Assembly (NCBI RefSeq): GCF_042453785.1
Contig: NC_091661.1
Coordinates: 25,225,501-25,289,500 of the forward strand
Source of the DNA: Malus domestica
Lineage: Eukaryota; Streptophyta; Magnoliopsida; Rosales; Rosaceae
Direction: 5' to 3'
DNA: 64,000 bases
The notes under the pieces are model-generated. The model saw nothing but the letters and a program-made list of their open reading frames with translations, made no database searches and was not told the origin of the DNA. A program made the translations under genes and the position numbers. Positions 46,705-57,749 of this stretch are shown piece after piece (the stretch's first letter is position 1; every line of letters begins with the position of its first letter).

Positions 46705-48902
46705 TGTCACACCCCGGACCCGGGGTAGGTGGAAAATTCGATCCCAAGTCTGAAACGCGAACTAAAAACTAAATAAATAAAATAAAACGGAAACGGGTTG
46801 GAAAATAAAATTCTTCTTATTTAAAATAACTCAATAATTCTTTACAAGGCTAAATAAATAAATACAAATTCTAGCCTCACATCTATCTCGTTTCATCCCG
46901 TCTACCATTTTGACAGTTTAGTTAGTAAACCTGCATAACAATAGAGGGGTGAGCTTCAACAGCTCAGTAGGAACATAACCTTACCACAGTAAAATTGACA
47001 ATACTAAATTACGTGTTATAAAATCATGTAATCAAGTACCAAATCATTCTCGATAACAATGCATGAATGCAATGCAAAACTCTTCATCTTTGCCCGTTAA
47101 TTCATATAATAAAACACGCGGACCTGCACGTCCCATACCGTGCATTTTACCTCTGCAGTGGTGGTTCGAATGTTTTAATATACAAATTAACCCCATGTAA
47201 CTCAATCATCCCAATTTCCCAAACTCTTCGTCGCCAGTCCCGAATTACCCTTAAAGAATTTATGCATTGTGGGCTCGCCTGAGACCTGGTACCTGCTAAG
47301 AGTTTGGCTCAACTACACAAAAGATATTTCCAACTACCCTCATTTCCAGAATTCCTTCCTCAACACCAAACTTCCAACTATTCTCACACATAAGTGATGC
47401 ACAAATAATCTCATTTCATCATTCACATGTACCAGAACATATTCTCAGCGAATATAACTTCACCAATAATTTCGTATCCAATAACGAGTAAACACACAAG
47501 AGCAGTATTTGTCCAATTAGTAAACCATATCACATTAATCAACCAACAAGATCGATAATAATATAATGTTTCACGAAATTTAATAAAGCCAATCTCCGTA
47601 AAGGTCTGCCGTATTTCCCTTACCTAGAGTCCAAAGCAAGCAAACAATGTCCCTTACCAACACCTCGATTAAACACAACCATCGTGGTAACTGGAGTCCC
47701 TGATCCAACAAATAAACTATATCACTGTATAATCCCTATATCTAACACCCAATATAAACTCCTTTATTTTAGAATTCCAATATTAGGCTTAACATCACCT
47801 TATCTTAGTTGGACCCTTAAAACATTTTTCTTTCTTATTTGGGTCCTAAAAAATTTCTCAATTATATACATGCTACCAAGAAGCATTTGCCCACAAAACA
47901 ATTCTAAAATCACAGTTTTGTCCCAAGCCTTCGGGTAATAACAAAACTACCCTTAACTTTCAGAGAACTGTAAAATGGCCCCAAATCTGAACTTCTATTT
48001 CAGTTTGGTCCCTGTAGGGTGAATAGTGATATTCATGGCTATTTTCCAGATTGGTTCCTCTTGTCTTTCAATCCAAAACATGTCTAAACCCATTTATCAT
48101 GATCTCTAAGTACCAAATCACCATTCAAGTTCACCAAGTTCCCTTAATTTCGTAACAGCCACAAAATATCAAGGTTTAAAAACCATGAAATAATTCTAGG
48201 GTTTGCAGCAGCTAGCCCATAAAGAATATAACCTCAATTCGTTCAGTTATGCTTCCAATAAGCTTAATCCACCATAAACAACATTTAAATTTAAAGATTA
48301 AAGTTTGTGTAGGAATAAATCCCAAAAATGGCAGCTTTCAAAATCTGCAGTAAATCCATAAATTATTACTTGAGATTTGTAATACTCTTCCCCACGAAAG
48401 TGGAATCAAATTCGAACTTCCAAATCAAAAGTTAAGAGAAAATTGGTGTTTGGTTGAGACAAGGAGATGAAGCTCATTGCTTCCTCTTTGCATCTTTCCG
48501 TGAAGAGAAGAAGAAAGACCATTAGGTCTTTCGATCCAATATATAGGTGCACTTGCACCGCTTTCTTCATTTGTGATCCAATGTCCACTTGCCACGTTTC
48601 AACGTAATTCTATCTTCTTCTTAAGGTCCAACTAAAACCTGCCAAGTGGTAGACTTGGCACTTATTTGAGAACCCGGATCATATCCTTTTGCTGTCACCT
48701 TCAGGAGCTGTCATGTGGTGATTCGCCATTGGTCCAGCTTGTAAATTCAATTAAAACCTACACTCCGAAAAATCATCTAAAAGATTATACAAAATCGCAA
48801 TGACGTTCACTACCTTCATATGAAAACCTTTTGAATAAATAAGCACAACATATTTTTTCCAAATATTTTTCTTATTCAATAATAAATTCTTGGGATATTA
48901 CA
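46705..48902 (+). mobile_element. Solo LTR (2.2 kb) nested in the LTR element
   Basis: TGTCACACCCCGGACCC at the left and CTTGGGATATTACA at the right, flanked by ATCCT and ATCTT (one mismatch). The content is non-coding. 'tgtcacaccccgg' is a common start of large gypsy-type LTRs. No second LTR or internal region is present, so it is most simply a solo LTR left by recombination. Confidence 0.7.
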
Positions 48903-48909
48903 ATCTTGC

Positions 48910-49395
48910 ACTAAAGCTTTGTAGGTGAAGCTTTGCAAGTGAAGCTTTGAAGCTAGAGCTCTGTAAATGAAGCTTTCGAAGTTGGAGCTTTTGTAAATGA
49001 AGCTTTTGAAGCTAGAGCTTTGTAAATGAAGCTTTCGAAGCTGGAGCTCTATAAATGAAGCTTTCGAAGCTAGAACTCTATAAATGAAGCTTTCGAAGCT
49101 AGAGCTTTGTAAATGAAGCTTTTGAAGCTAGAGCTTTGTAAATGAAGCTTTCGAAGCTGGAGCTCTATAAATGAAGCTTTCGAAGCTAGAGCTTTGTAAA
49201 TGAAGCTTTCGAAGCTAGAGCTTTGTAAATGAAGCTTTTGAAGCTAGAGCTTTGTAAATAAAGCTTTTGAAGCTAGAGCTTTTGTAAATGAAGCTTTTAA
49301 AGCTAGAGCTCTGTAAATGAAGCTTTTGAAGCTAGAACTTTTGTAAATGAAGCTTTTGAAGCTAGAACTCTGTAAATGAAGCTTTCGAAGCTAAA
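48910..49395. repeat. ~29-bp minisatellite, about sixteen units
   Basis: The unit 'aaatgaagctttcgaagcta' plus 'gagctttgt' has variants gaagcttttgaag and gagctctat. It begins right after the nested solo LTR and belongs to the host LTR element. Confidence 0.9.
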
Positions 49396-49610
49396 TTGAC
49401 ATGAGTGATGCTCATGAATGTTTATGTTGATTGACATGAGTGATGCTTATGAATGTTAACATGAGTGATGCTTATGAATGTTGACATGAATGATGGTCAT
49501 GAATATTTATGTATGATTGACATGAGTGATGTTCATGAATGTTTATGTATGATTGACATAAGTGGTGCTCATGAATGTTTATGTATGATTGATATGAGTG
49601 ATGCTCATGT
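49396..49610. repeat. ~30-40-bp repeats 'ttgacatgagtgatgctcatgaatg'
   Basis: Six or so imperfect copies. On the minus strand they read as repeats of INIHEHHSCQSY in the open frame 49472-49864. They are probably not functional coding sequence. Confidence 0.75.
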
Positions 49611-49815
49611 ATAATTTTGGAGTACTGGACATACTTTTGATCACCTGGTTGGTGATAATAGCGGCAGGCTGCCGAATAATTTTGGGAGTACTGGACGTAC
49701 TTTTGATCACCTGGTTGGTGATAATAACGGCAAGGTGTCGAATAATTTTGGAAGTACTGGGCGTACTTTTGATCACCTGGTTGGTGATAATAGCGGCAGG
49801 GTGCCGAATAAATTT
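49611..49815 (-). repeat. 66-bp tandem repeats, three units, open on the minus strand
   Basis: The phrase 'tacttttgatcacctggttgg' recurs at 49631, 49697 and 49764. On the minus strand each unit reads ..CRYYHQPGDQKYVQYSQNYS.. in one uninterrupted frame (part of the open frame 49472-49864). The 66-bp period keeps phase. Whether this is translated as part of a gag-like product is unknown. Confidence 0.75.
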
Positions 49816-50333
49816 GGAGCCATAAGGCTTGGCTCTTTTGGGCATATGGCCCTTCGCCATCCACATGACATTGCAGCCCATTATTTTAGGCTTGCCTTTT
49901 TTTTATATTTTATTTTATTTTTATGATTACCCTCTGATGGGGTTATACAGATGTCTTTGAAAGATAAGAAAAATAAATTACATCATTCAAAAATAAATCT
50001 GACCCTCTGCTCAATGGGTCACGCCCATAATTCTCTTTTCTGCATGTCATCACCACAACAATTATGTCTGCTTTTTTTTTTTTTTATCTTATTTTGCTTT
50101 GCTGCTTTTGTTTTTCCCACTTCATTTCCTGCAACTTTCAAAACGTCAAGGTTGGCAGAGCCCATCTGCAGACTTGCTTTTGCTTTTTCTTTTCACTTTT
50201 ATGGGAGTGGTTGAGCTGTCTGAGGGCCTTTCTTTTTCTTTTGTTGGATAAGTGCGACAAAGCATCAATATGCTAGCACATGTGAATATCTGGTAAAGCT
50301 AAGTCTTTTGTTGGGAAAAGTTATTCCTTTTGT

Positions 50334-50501
50334 CTAAGTGGGTTGTTGAAGATAACCCATCATTGCAGCTCCACCACAAGTTTGCATCTTAGCTTCCATG
50401 CTCGCCGACAGTACCGTATGGACTGGATTCCAATGTTCAGTTGCAAACTCGCAGCCATTTGGACCGTCACCAGGAAGCCTTGAATTGAAACACACATTGT
50501 T
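50334..50501 (-). pseudogene. Unidentified ORF fragment inside the LTR element
   Basis: Open minus-strand frame of ~55 codons with ordinary protein composition (SRLPGDGPNGCEFATEHWNP... ASMEAKMQTCGGAAMMGYLQ), bounded by stops. It lies next to two captured host fragments in the same orientation and may be a third. The family is not recognised. Confidence 0.4.
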
Positions 50502-50551
50502 TTACTGAAAACAGCAACTTTCTCTTCCTCTCCTCAGAAACAACTTAGCAC

Positions 50552-51253
50552 CTAGAACAGAGAGGGAAACATCCTGCGGACGGCAAGGTCACCGAGAAGC
50601 TTGTAACGGAGAGACTTGGCCTGAGCAATAGCGCACAGCCCTCTGTTGTTAACCTTCTCAACGTAAAGCTCAACGCTGTTTTCTGGAAACTTAAACCTCT
50701 TCTGTACAACAGAGGTTAGCTCCCTGATCCTCATCCCCTTCTCTCCGAGAACGTTTTGGGTTCAGGTGGCTCGGATGATGATCTGGGTTCGCATCGGCAT
50801 AACCCTAACTTCAACGCCGGAGTAGCCGTCTTCGGCGAGCTCTCTCGTCAACACCTCGTTCAGCTCGGCGAAGAAAACGTCATTGGCGATGAACATTCTG
50901 CGGACGGCAAGGTCACCGAGAAGCTTGTAACGGAGAGACTCGGCCTGAGCAATAGCGCACAGCCCTCTGTTGTTAACCTTCTCAACGTAAAGCTCAACGC
51001 TGTTTTTTGGAAACTTAAACCTCTTCTGTACAACAGAGGTTAGCTCCCTGATCTTCATCCCCTTCTCTCCGATAACGTTTTGGGTTCAGGTGCCTCAAAT
51101 GATGATCTCGGTTTGCATCGGCATAACCCTAACTTCAACGCCGGAGTAGCCGTCTTAGGCGAGCTCTCTCGTTAGCACCTCGTTCAGCTCGGCGAAGAAA
51201 ACGCCATTGGCGATGAACTTTCGCTTCTTGCTCATTTGGGTCGCAGTCGCCAT
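50552..51253 (-). pseudogene. Ribosomal protein S3 (40S, uS3) N-terminal fragment, tandemly duplicated
   Basis: On the minus strand the fragment starts ATGGCGACTGCGACCCAAATG and reads [54 protein letters not shown] and [36 protein letters not shown]. This is the first ~100 residues of plant RPS3 including the KH domain. The block is repeated with a 324-bp (108-codon) period: MKIREL at 51058 and MRIREL at 50734. Stops interrupt it (after RELA in copy 1, and at R-to-TGA after IIIRAT in copy 2). No intron is present, whereas plant RPS3 genes normally have one early in the frame, so it probably came from a spliced mRNA. It is not a functional ribosomal gene. Confidence 0.9.
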
Positions 51254-51299
51254 GGTTGTGGGTGTGAAAGTTGCAGAGATGGGATCTGAAATATGGTGG

Positions 51300-51600
51300 C
51301 AGGAGAGGATTCAAGGCCACCTGGGTATCTACAACATTGTTCAACTTGATGCCAAACTGAAAGTACAGGGCCTCACTATCTCGTTTGCAATCATGAATGA
51401 CTTTGGTGATATAGGAATACTCAAGTGCAGGCTTACAGGCATTGATCAGCATCACCCCTCCCTGAATGGCATCAACCAGATATATAGCATTTGGAAATAC
51501 AAGCTGCATGATACAGAGAGTTCCATGACGACAAAGGTTAACTCCCTTGCAATCAAAACCAATGACAAATGGCCTTTCAGCTGAAAGCTGGGCCAGGCGA
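51300..51600 (-). pseudogene. 3'-5' exonuclease domain gene fragment
   Basis: The minus strand reads ERPFVIGFDCKGVNLCRHGT, then CIMQLVFPNAIYLVDAIQGG, ACKPALEYSYITKVIHDCKR and DSEALYFQFGIKLNNVVDTQ. This is the start of a DEDD-type (RNase D/WRN-like) exonuclease domain as in the plant KH/3'-5' exonuclease proteins. Exo I normally reads FDxEG; here it is FDCKG, so a metal-binding Glu is replaced by Lys. Exo II (HDCKRDSEAL) is intact and Exo III is missing. The frame runs on through non-homologous sequence into the RPS3 fragment. It is captured, intronless and incomplete. Confidence 0.85.
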
Positions 51601-51940
51601 AAGAGGAATGTGAGTCTATAAAGGAGGAGGTACAGAGGTCATGCGATCGGACCATCCACGCCAATCTTTAATTTTGCCTCCAAACCAACGAAACCCTGAT
51701 TGTCTCTTATTCTCTCTCTTCTCATATGCTGATTGAATGAGTGTGATTGTAACTGACAAATAATGGTAGAGAGAGAAAAAGTTTGTGGTGTTTTGTTTGA
51801 AAAGGTGAAAGAGATCAGAAGCAAAAGTGAGGTAGAGAGAATTTTGGTTGTCTCTTGGGTTTTGCAGATCCACGGCGAAGGTGAAAATTGAGATAGGACC
51901 GACATAGCTTTTCGTGTCACTTCCCACAGACGACGCCAAA

Positions 51941-52301
51941 TGTTGATGCACAAAACCGGAGGGTCTTGGAACAATGTAAATCCGACCGTGAATGTGCAAG
52001 AAAGTAAATAACACAATATGTATCGTGGTTCACCCCAATGTGCGGGCTACATCCACATTGATATTGTATTTCTCTGTTTGTAAAAGGATTGTGAGGGTGA
52101 GAGCTTCTGTAATGTGAGAGTGAGGCCTCTCTTTGGGGATCTGAGACCCTTTCGTTTGTGAGGGTGATGAGGCCCCTTTTATAGACTAAGGGCTTCTCAC
52201 TTATTACATATTTCCCCCTTCATTTATTACATAATTACATTTGAGTCCCCCGAGTATTTATACAAGGTCTAAATACGGAGGCCCTAAGTATGGTACAAAC
52301 A
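51941..52301 (-). repeat. 5' LTR of the 6.8-kb element
   Basis: Same ends as the left LTR. On the minus strand it is followed directly by the primer-site-like TTTGGCGTCGTCTGTGG. Confidence 0.92.
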
Positions 52302-52620
52302 CTATTGATTCAATTTAATTTTTTATTTGTTGAACGTGATACAACACATTGGAGATGCAATTCCGGCTTTCCGAGAAAGATGTTCTACAAATTTAAAGGC
52401 TTTTGTTGTTTTATGTTAATCAGGTACGTTTAAAATAAATGAAGATATTTGAAACGACCATGAAGCATGGAAACATTCCCCATGATGCATGAACCCCTTA
52501 CAATTATATTTACCTTTCGATATATATATACGTTTCATGCATTATGCAATTTTTGTTATTTGGAATTTGCGAGTCAGAGAATTGAAATAAATTAGAAGCA
52601 AGGGTTTTTCAAACCCTTCA

Positions 52621-52924
<304 letters not shown>

Positions 52925-52975
52925 GTGATTTTTACTCATTAATTTACTTATTTTTTGTTGTTGTTTTTTTTTTTT

Positions 52976-53140
52976 CAACAAACGATATTATCTACACTAA
53001 AAAGAAGATGGTAGGTTTAGCCTCACAATGAATTATTAATAATTTGGTTCAAATTCGCTATTTGCAAGAATCGAACCTAAGACCTCTCACTTACAAGTAA
53101 AAAAGAATATCCCTATACCGTAGTACAAGATGACAATTTC
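52976..53140. mobile_element. MITE, 'ttatctacacta' family, unit 3
   Basis: Orthologous to 33594-33760 and 41214-41380. Confidence 0.55.
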
Positions 53141-53334
53141 ACAACATAATTAAGTTTAGTATTTTTTTTCTAAAATATGCTCTTTTATTTATTTTTAAAA
53201 AATCTATGTTCAATTTGACATGATACTTAATTTTCTATGTACCAATTTGGAAAGAAAAAAAATTTAAAAAAAAGGGGTTTATAAGTACCAACTATGTTTT
53301 GGGCCGAAAAGGAACTAACCCAAAAAAAGGGCCT

Positions 53335-53454
53335 TTCGAGAAGTTGGTGGAAGCTGATGGAACTCTCTGTTTTTATTGTTTTTTTTCCCTTCTGGATTGC
53401 TGCAGAACTTTCTGTAGTTCTCGGTGAAACCTTCTGTGCCATCCTATATATATA
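53335..53454 (+). promoter_or_regulatory. Heat-shock elements and TATA box, sHSP copy 5
   Basis: TTCGAGAA (53335-53342), GAACTTTC (53405-53412) and TATATATATA (53445-53454). Upstream sequence is the ancestral state without Pack element or MITE. Confidence 0.8.
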
Positions 53455-53573
53455 CAACTCACTCCACAACCCTCCTTATCAGTTAGAATTATCCAAAGCA
53501 ATCAAAGCAAAATCTCTCACTCAAATCCTTCGAATTCACACCCAGCAAAAACCCAACTCAAACCCACCATCTA

Positions 53574-54038
53574 ATGGCTCTCAGTCTCTTTGGCGGACGA
53601 CGAAGCAACGTCTTCGACCCCTTCTCTCTGGACATCTGGGACCCTTTCGAGGGCTTCGGCGCTCTGGCCAACGTCCCCTCCTCCGCCCGTGAAACCACCG
53701 CCATCGCCAACACTCGCATCGACTGGAAGGAGACCCCGGAGGCCCACATCTTCAAGGCGGACCTCCCTGGGATAAAAAAGGAGGAGGTGAAAGTGGAGGT
53801 GGAGGATGGGAGGGTCCTGCAGATCAGCGGCGAGAGGAGCCGGGAGCAGGAGGAGAAGAACGACAAGTGGCACAGGGTGGAGAGGAGCAGTGGCAAGTTT
53901 ATGAGGAGGTTCAGGCTGCCGGAGAACGCGAAACTTGATCAGGTGAAGGCGGCGATGGAGAATGGGGTGCTGACTGTGACTGTGCCGAAAGAGGAGGAGA
54001 AGAAGCCTGAGGTCAAGGCCATAGACATTTCCGGTTAA
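53574..54038 (+). CDS. Class I cytosolic small heat-shock protein, copy 5
   Basis: 154 codons. It differs from copy 3 only by I34V (LANVPSS) and I121L. Full alpha-crystallin domain and AIDISG end. The promoter core is intact, so it is expected to be heat inducible. Long antisense frames across this and the other copies are shadows of the GC-rich coding sequence. Confidence 0.97.
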   Translation: MALSLFGGRRSNVFDPFSLDIWDPFEGFGALANVPSSARETTAIANTRIDWKETPEAHIFKADLPGIKKEEVKVEVEDGRVLQISGERSREQEEKNDKWHRVERSSGKFMRRFRLPENAKLDQVKAAMENGVLTVTVPKEEEKKPEVKAIDISG

Positions 54039-54276
54039 ACTAAATTCGCATAACCTCGATCCGCTACTTTTGAGCTTTGTTTTGGTGTGGTGTTAAGTTC
54101 TGCTTGTGTGTATTTCCGAGTGTCTCTGTATGTGAGATGAGTGATATGGTGTGTCAATTGTCATGTACGGGTTCTTGTTCTAAATATTTATAATAAATCT
54201 TCATAAAAGTTGGAGTACATTATATTTCCAAGAAGTGTCTCCGGGAGAAGGTCTATTTAATTTTTTTTCCACGAAT

Positions 54277-54579
54277 ATGGAGAAGATGACCGTTCATGGC
54301 GCGATTCTCTTGCTGTTAAAGTCTAGAACTTTAACACTTGCGCACAGAATTGACAAAGATTTGTTCGCTCATGACATGTGCTACTGCTATTGGGCGCCAG
54401 CTGCTGAGCTCGTGTCTCCTACGAAGATTGCAGAGGAGTATCAGGCAAAGAAGAACGTTAGAGATGCAAATTTTGTATGGGAGAAATAATGCTTAAGTCG
54501 ACAGTCCAGCAAAGGCGACATTGAAGACATCTTACTTACTCCAAGAGCATATGACGAATGCTCGAAGTTGCTTAATTAG
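54277..54579 (+). pseudogene. ORF of unknown origin, unit 4 copy
   Basis: Open from ATG 54277 (MEKMTVHGAILLLLKSRTLT... CYCYWAPAAELVSPTK...) to a TAA at 54487, the same Tyr-to-stop position as unit 3. It then remains readable to a TAG at 54577. Family not recognised. Confidence 0.5.
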
Positions 54580-55004
54580 GACAGAGTCCTATAGTGGTCG
54601 AAATTCCTAGCTGCTGTTTTTGGTTTATTTTCAAGGTTATATTTTCAACTGTTTTTGGTATAACTTGTGAACAAGGTTATATTTTCAAATTTTAAACTGG
54701 TGATTGTTTCTTTTGGTTTTTAGTTTGGATAGTAGAGGTGTTGCACCGTTTTAACAGGATAAAACAAAGCTTTTGAGTACTTCCATGATCATTCTAACCT
54801 GGATGCAAAACAAGATCGATTTCACCCCAAAACGAGATCAATTACTTAAAGTGAAATCAAAGTTGTATTGTACTCGGTACACTAGAGTTGACATATCCTT
54901 TGTTGTGAATTTTAGCAAGGTACAACAATGCGCATACACATAAATACTAGACATGTGTCCAAGTCATCCTGCAATTACCTTAAAGGTACAGTGGAATGAT
55001 GTTC

Positions 55005-55845
55005 GCCTTCTAAGTTATGCCGATGATGGTAATTTAAACTGCAACTGTACAAAGCGTGTTTTTAGAACGGGTTATGTATATTCCATTAGAGATATTGTAA
55101 TATTGTGTATATCAACCAAACAGGACTTCGTTACTACGTCTTTAAATCACATTGAAATTTTAGCCTATGCAAAGTATCGCATGAATGATTTTGGCTGAGG
55201 CACGTGATTGATCACATTAGACCTTTATGTGGTTTTTCTTACATAGTTGATGTTCCAAGAACAATTTATGAAGACAACAATGCATTTATCGACCAATTAA
55301 AGAAATGATCCACCAAAGGCAACATTACAAAGTATACCGTCACGAAGTTTTTCTTCACTCATTGGCAACAAAAGCATCAGGAGATCAAAGTTAAGCAAAT
55401 CCGATCCTAAGACAACTATGCTGACCTCTTCATGAAGTCAATACGAAATCTACTTTTCAAAAGCTTGTTCATGAAATTAGACTGCATAATCTTTTAAATT
55501 TATGTCACTGATAATTCTCTTGGAGAGTTTTATCGAACTCAGGAGAGTATCTTATAGTATACTTACATGATCTTAACATACGTTTTTCCTTATGATCAAG
55601 AGTAGTTTTCCTATTGAATTTTTGCTAACTTGACGAATTTTTTTGATGAAGTACCTACACTTGACTGGTCATACGCTTGTGTGTTTTAATAATCATTCTA
55701 AATATGTGAAATATCGCATCATGTATTAACTCATTTTTTTCCCCGTAAGTCTACTGGTTGTCAGAGCAAGGTTTTTACCGATAGTTGAGGACAACAATGC
55801 TACTTCTTAAGTTGTACATACTTAAGTAGGAGTGTTGTGAATAGA
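55005..55845 (+). mobile_element. Copia retrotransposon 3' remnant, longest copy (unit 4)
   Basis: The frame reads LSYADDGNLNC...RTGYVYSIRDIVILCISTKQDFVTTSLNHIEILA, then EDNNAFIDQL, KFFFTH, IKVKQIRS and DNYADLFMKS. These are recognisable counterparts of the copia RNase H domain (YADAGY, TKQ..VATSS.HAEI, EDN.ACI, KF.THELQ, IRSSDN.ADLFTK). It has stops and frameshifts. 'cttaagtaggag' and TGTTGTGAATAG (55833) mark the start of the 3' LTR. Units 1-3 hold shortened versions. Confidence 0.8.
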
Positions 55846-56358
55846 ATCATTAATTAGGAACGTGATTGTGTAAACTAAAAGTAGAATTCCACAAGGATTT
55901 GGAGATCAAATAATTATTGGCTTTGTATTACTTATAAGGGAAGAAAGTCCATCATAATTAGTATTAAAAAGTTACATGCTAGGGGTGAACACACCATTCT
56001 TATACATACGAGCCCTTCTCTCTATGTCGTCCCCTTCCTTTATCAACGGTCGCGGGTCTGTTGTCCCTAATTGTGGTGTCTCTTTTCTAATTTCTCAACA
56101 CGTGTACCACCCATTTCACCTAGCCTTCACCCCATTAAATTTTTAAGGGACCTAGGTGGTTTCAGGACCACCCCGATGCTCAGATAATTCGTTATTAGAA
56201 CTTCTAAGGACCACCCCAGTCTGGGCAGTGAAGGGAAAGAGCAACGGCTACATACTGTTCTGGCTTTTTGCAAACCAGAATGAGAGAAGAAGAAGAAGGC
56301 CAATTCTTTTTTAAACGGTATCCTAGGTCACATGCTAGTCACATTGATTATTCAAGTA

Positions 56359-56532
56359 AAGAGTAATGTTAGGGAGACTAAATTTGTAAAAAAAAATTGC
56401 AAACTAAATGATATATCATCAATAAGAAATGAGCATGTTTATCAACGCTTAAGTAATAATCCAATCATTAACTTTCATATCATTTAGTTTATAAATTTTG
56501 TGTAAAAATTTAGTTTTCATAGCATTACTCTT
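56359..56532. mobile_element. MITE, 'aagagtaatg' family, unit 4
   Basis: Orthologous to 30361-30534 but more diverged. Confidence 0.65.
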
Positions 56533-56948
56533 AAATAAAACGATGAGCATCGATGTGGTGTTTGAAAACTCATTCTAGGTCACGTATGAGATTGAGAGCC
56601 TCACCATTCTTTTAATAAAAAATAAAAAAGAGTTCGACTTTCAAAGAAGGGTAAATTACACAAAACTACCTCACTTATTGGTCGAACCACAATTTCATAC
56701 CCCCATGTTTTAAAAATTACAATGTCATACCTCATCTTATGAATTTGTTGCAATGTCATATCTCTGTCAGTTTTTTTGTCAATTTATCTGTTAAATGCTG
56801 ACGTGGCTTGAGGCGATGCCCACTCCCTAATCCAACTGGATTAAAAAAATTAATTAAATATAAAACAAATTAAAAAAAATTCATTTCAATTATTTTGTAA
56901 AAAACGTGGGGCCCACCATGACCCTCAACCTTCTTCCCAGTCTACTAA

Positions 56949-57743
56949 GAGCAGTTCCACCGGAGGTGGAATAGCCTAGCACCTAGTCAAAAAACCAGGC
57001 TAGGACCCTGTCAATCTACTCCAGCCCGTGGAATAGACTGGCACCCAGCTCAAGCCAGTCCACAGGCCGGCCTAAAATCGACAGAGGAAGGAGACGGCTC
57101 ATATGATGCCATGCTAACGTCATGGCCACATCTCTCTCATCTGGAACCCCATTCGACGCCTAGAACCCCATCCCGATCCTTGGAACCCATCCCGATGGAG
57201 CGAGCGGGCTTGGAGGCGAGGGGGGAGGTTGAGGTTGTTGAGCTTGATCTTGCAGAAGCATGGGGAGAATGAAGGGTGAACGACGGAGCGAGCGGGCTTG
57301 GAGGCGACGAGGATCTTGAGAGCGAGATTGCCCACTGTGACACGCACAAATGGGCATGGATCCATTTTTCACCAGCAAAATAAAATCAAAGGGGGAAATG
57401 CTAATGCGCCTATGCCTCTCTCCCTCTCTCCCTCTCTCAGTTGAGTGTTGGGGCAAATAGTGTTGTTGCTGCCATTGATTTCTGGCAAGTGGGAAGAAGA
57501 AGAAGGAGAAGAAGACGACAGGAGTCAGAGAAAAAGGAGTCGGAGAGAAAAGTCAGAAATTAAAAAACCAAATTATTATTTTATAGTAAAAATTAATAAT
57601 ATTTTAATAAAATTGACTAGGCTATATTTTGTTAGGGGTGGAGATGTTTTGGTCTATTACTGTTCACTGTGGTCTATTACTGTTCATTTGAGTGGATAAA
57701 TGCGCTGGGTGCTGGCGCAAAGTCTTTAGGGGTGGAATTGCTC
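56949..57743. mobile_element. Nested PIF/Harbinger-like element, 795 bp
   Basis: GAGCAGTTCCACCGGAGG ... GGGGTGGAATTGCTC ends, with TAA on both sides (56946-56948, 57744-57746), the 3-bp duplication typical of PIF/Harbinger. The part at 57120-57380 contains two copies of 'ggagcgagcgggcttggaggcga', giving open frames on the minus strand with no recognised motif. Confidence 0.75.
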
Positions 57744-57749
57744 TAAGCC

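Larger units (their letters stand above)
45483..52301 (-). mobile_element. Non-autonomous LTR retrotransposon with captured host gene fragments
   Basis: Two LTRs of ~362 bp (45483-45844 and 51941-52301) are flanked by an exact 5-bp duplication CTATT (45478-45482, 52302-52306). The empty site is intact in units 1 and 2 (catgctattgattcaa). On the minus strand the 5' LTR is followed by TTTGGCGTCGTCTGTGGGAA (51940-51921), the sequence commonly found at gypsy-type primer sites. The purine run CTTGGGGGAC precedes the 3' LTR. No gag, protease, integrase or reverse transcriptase is seen. The interior holds exonuclease and RPS3 fragments, an unidentified ORF, three minisatellites and a nested solo LTR. 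The LTRs differ at roughly one base in twelve over the first 115, so the insertion is not recent. Confidence 0.92.

Noticed and set aside
49951..50276. Phe-rich frames 49951-50276
   Set aside because: T-rich tracts read as polyphenylalanine, on the strand opposite to the element's transcription.
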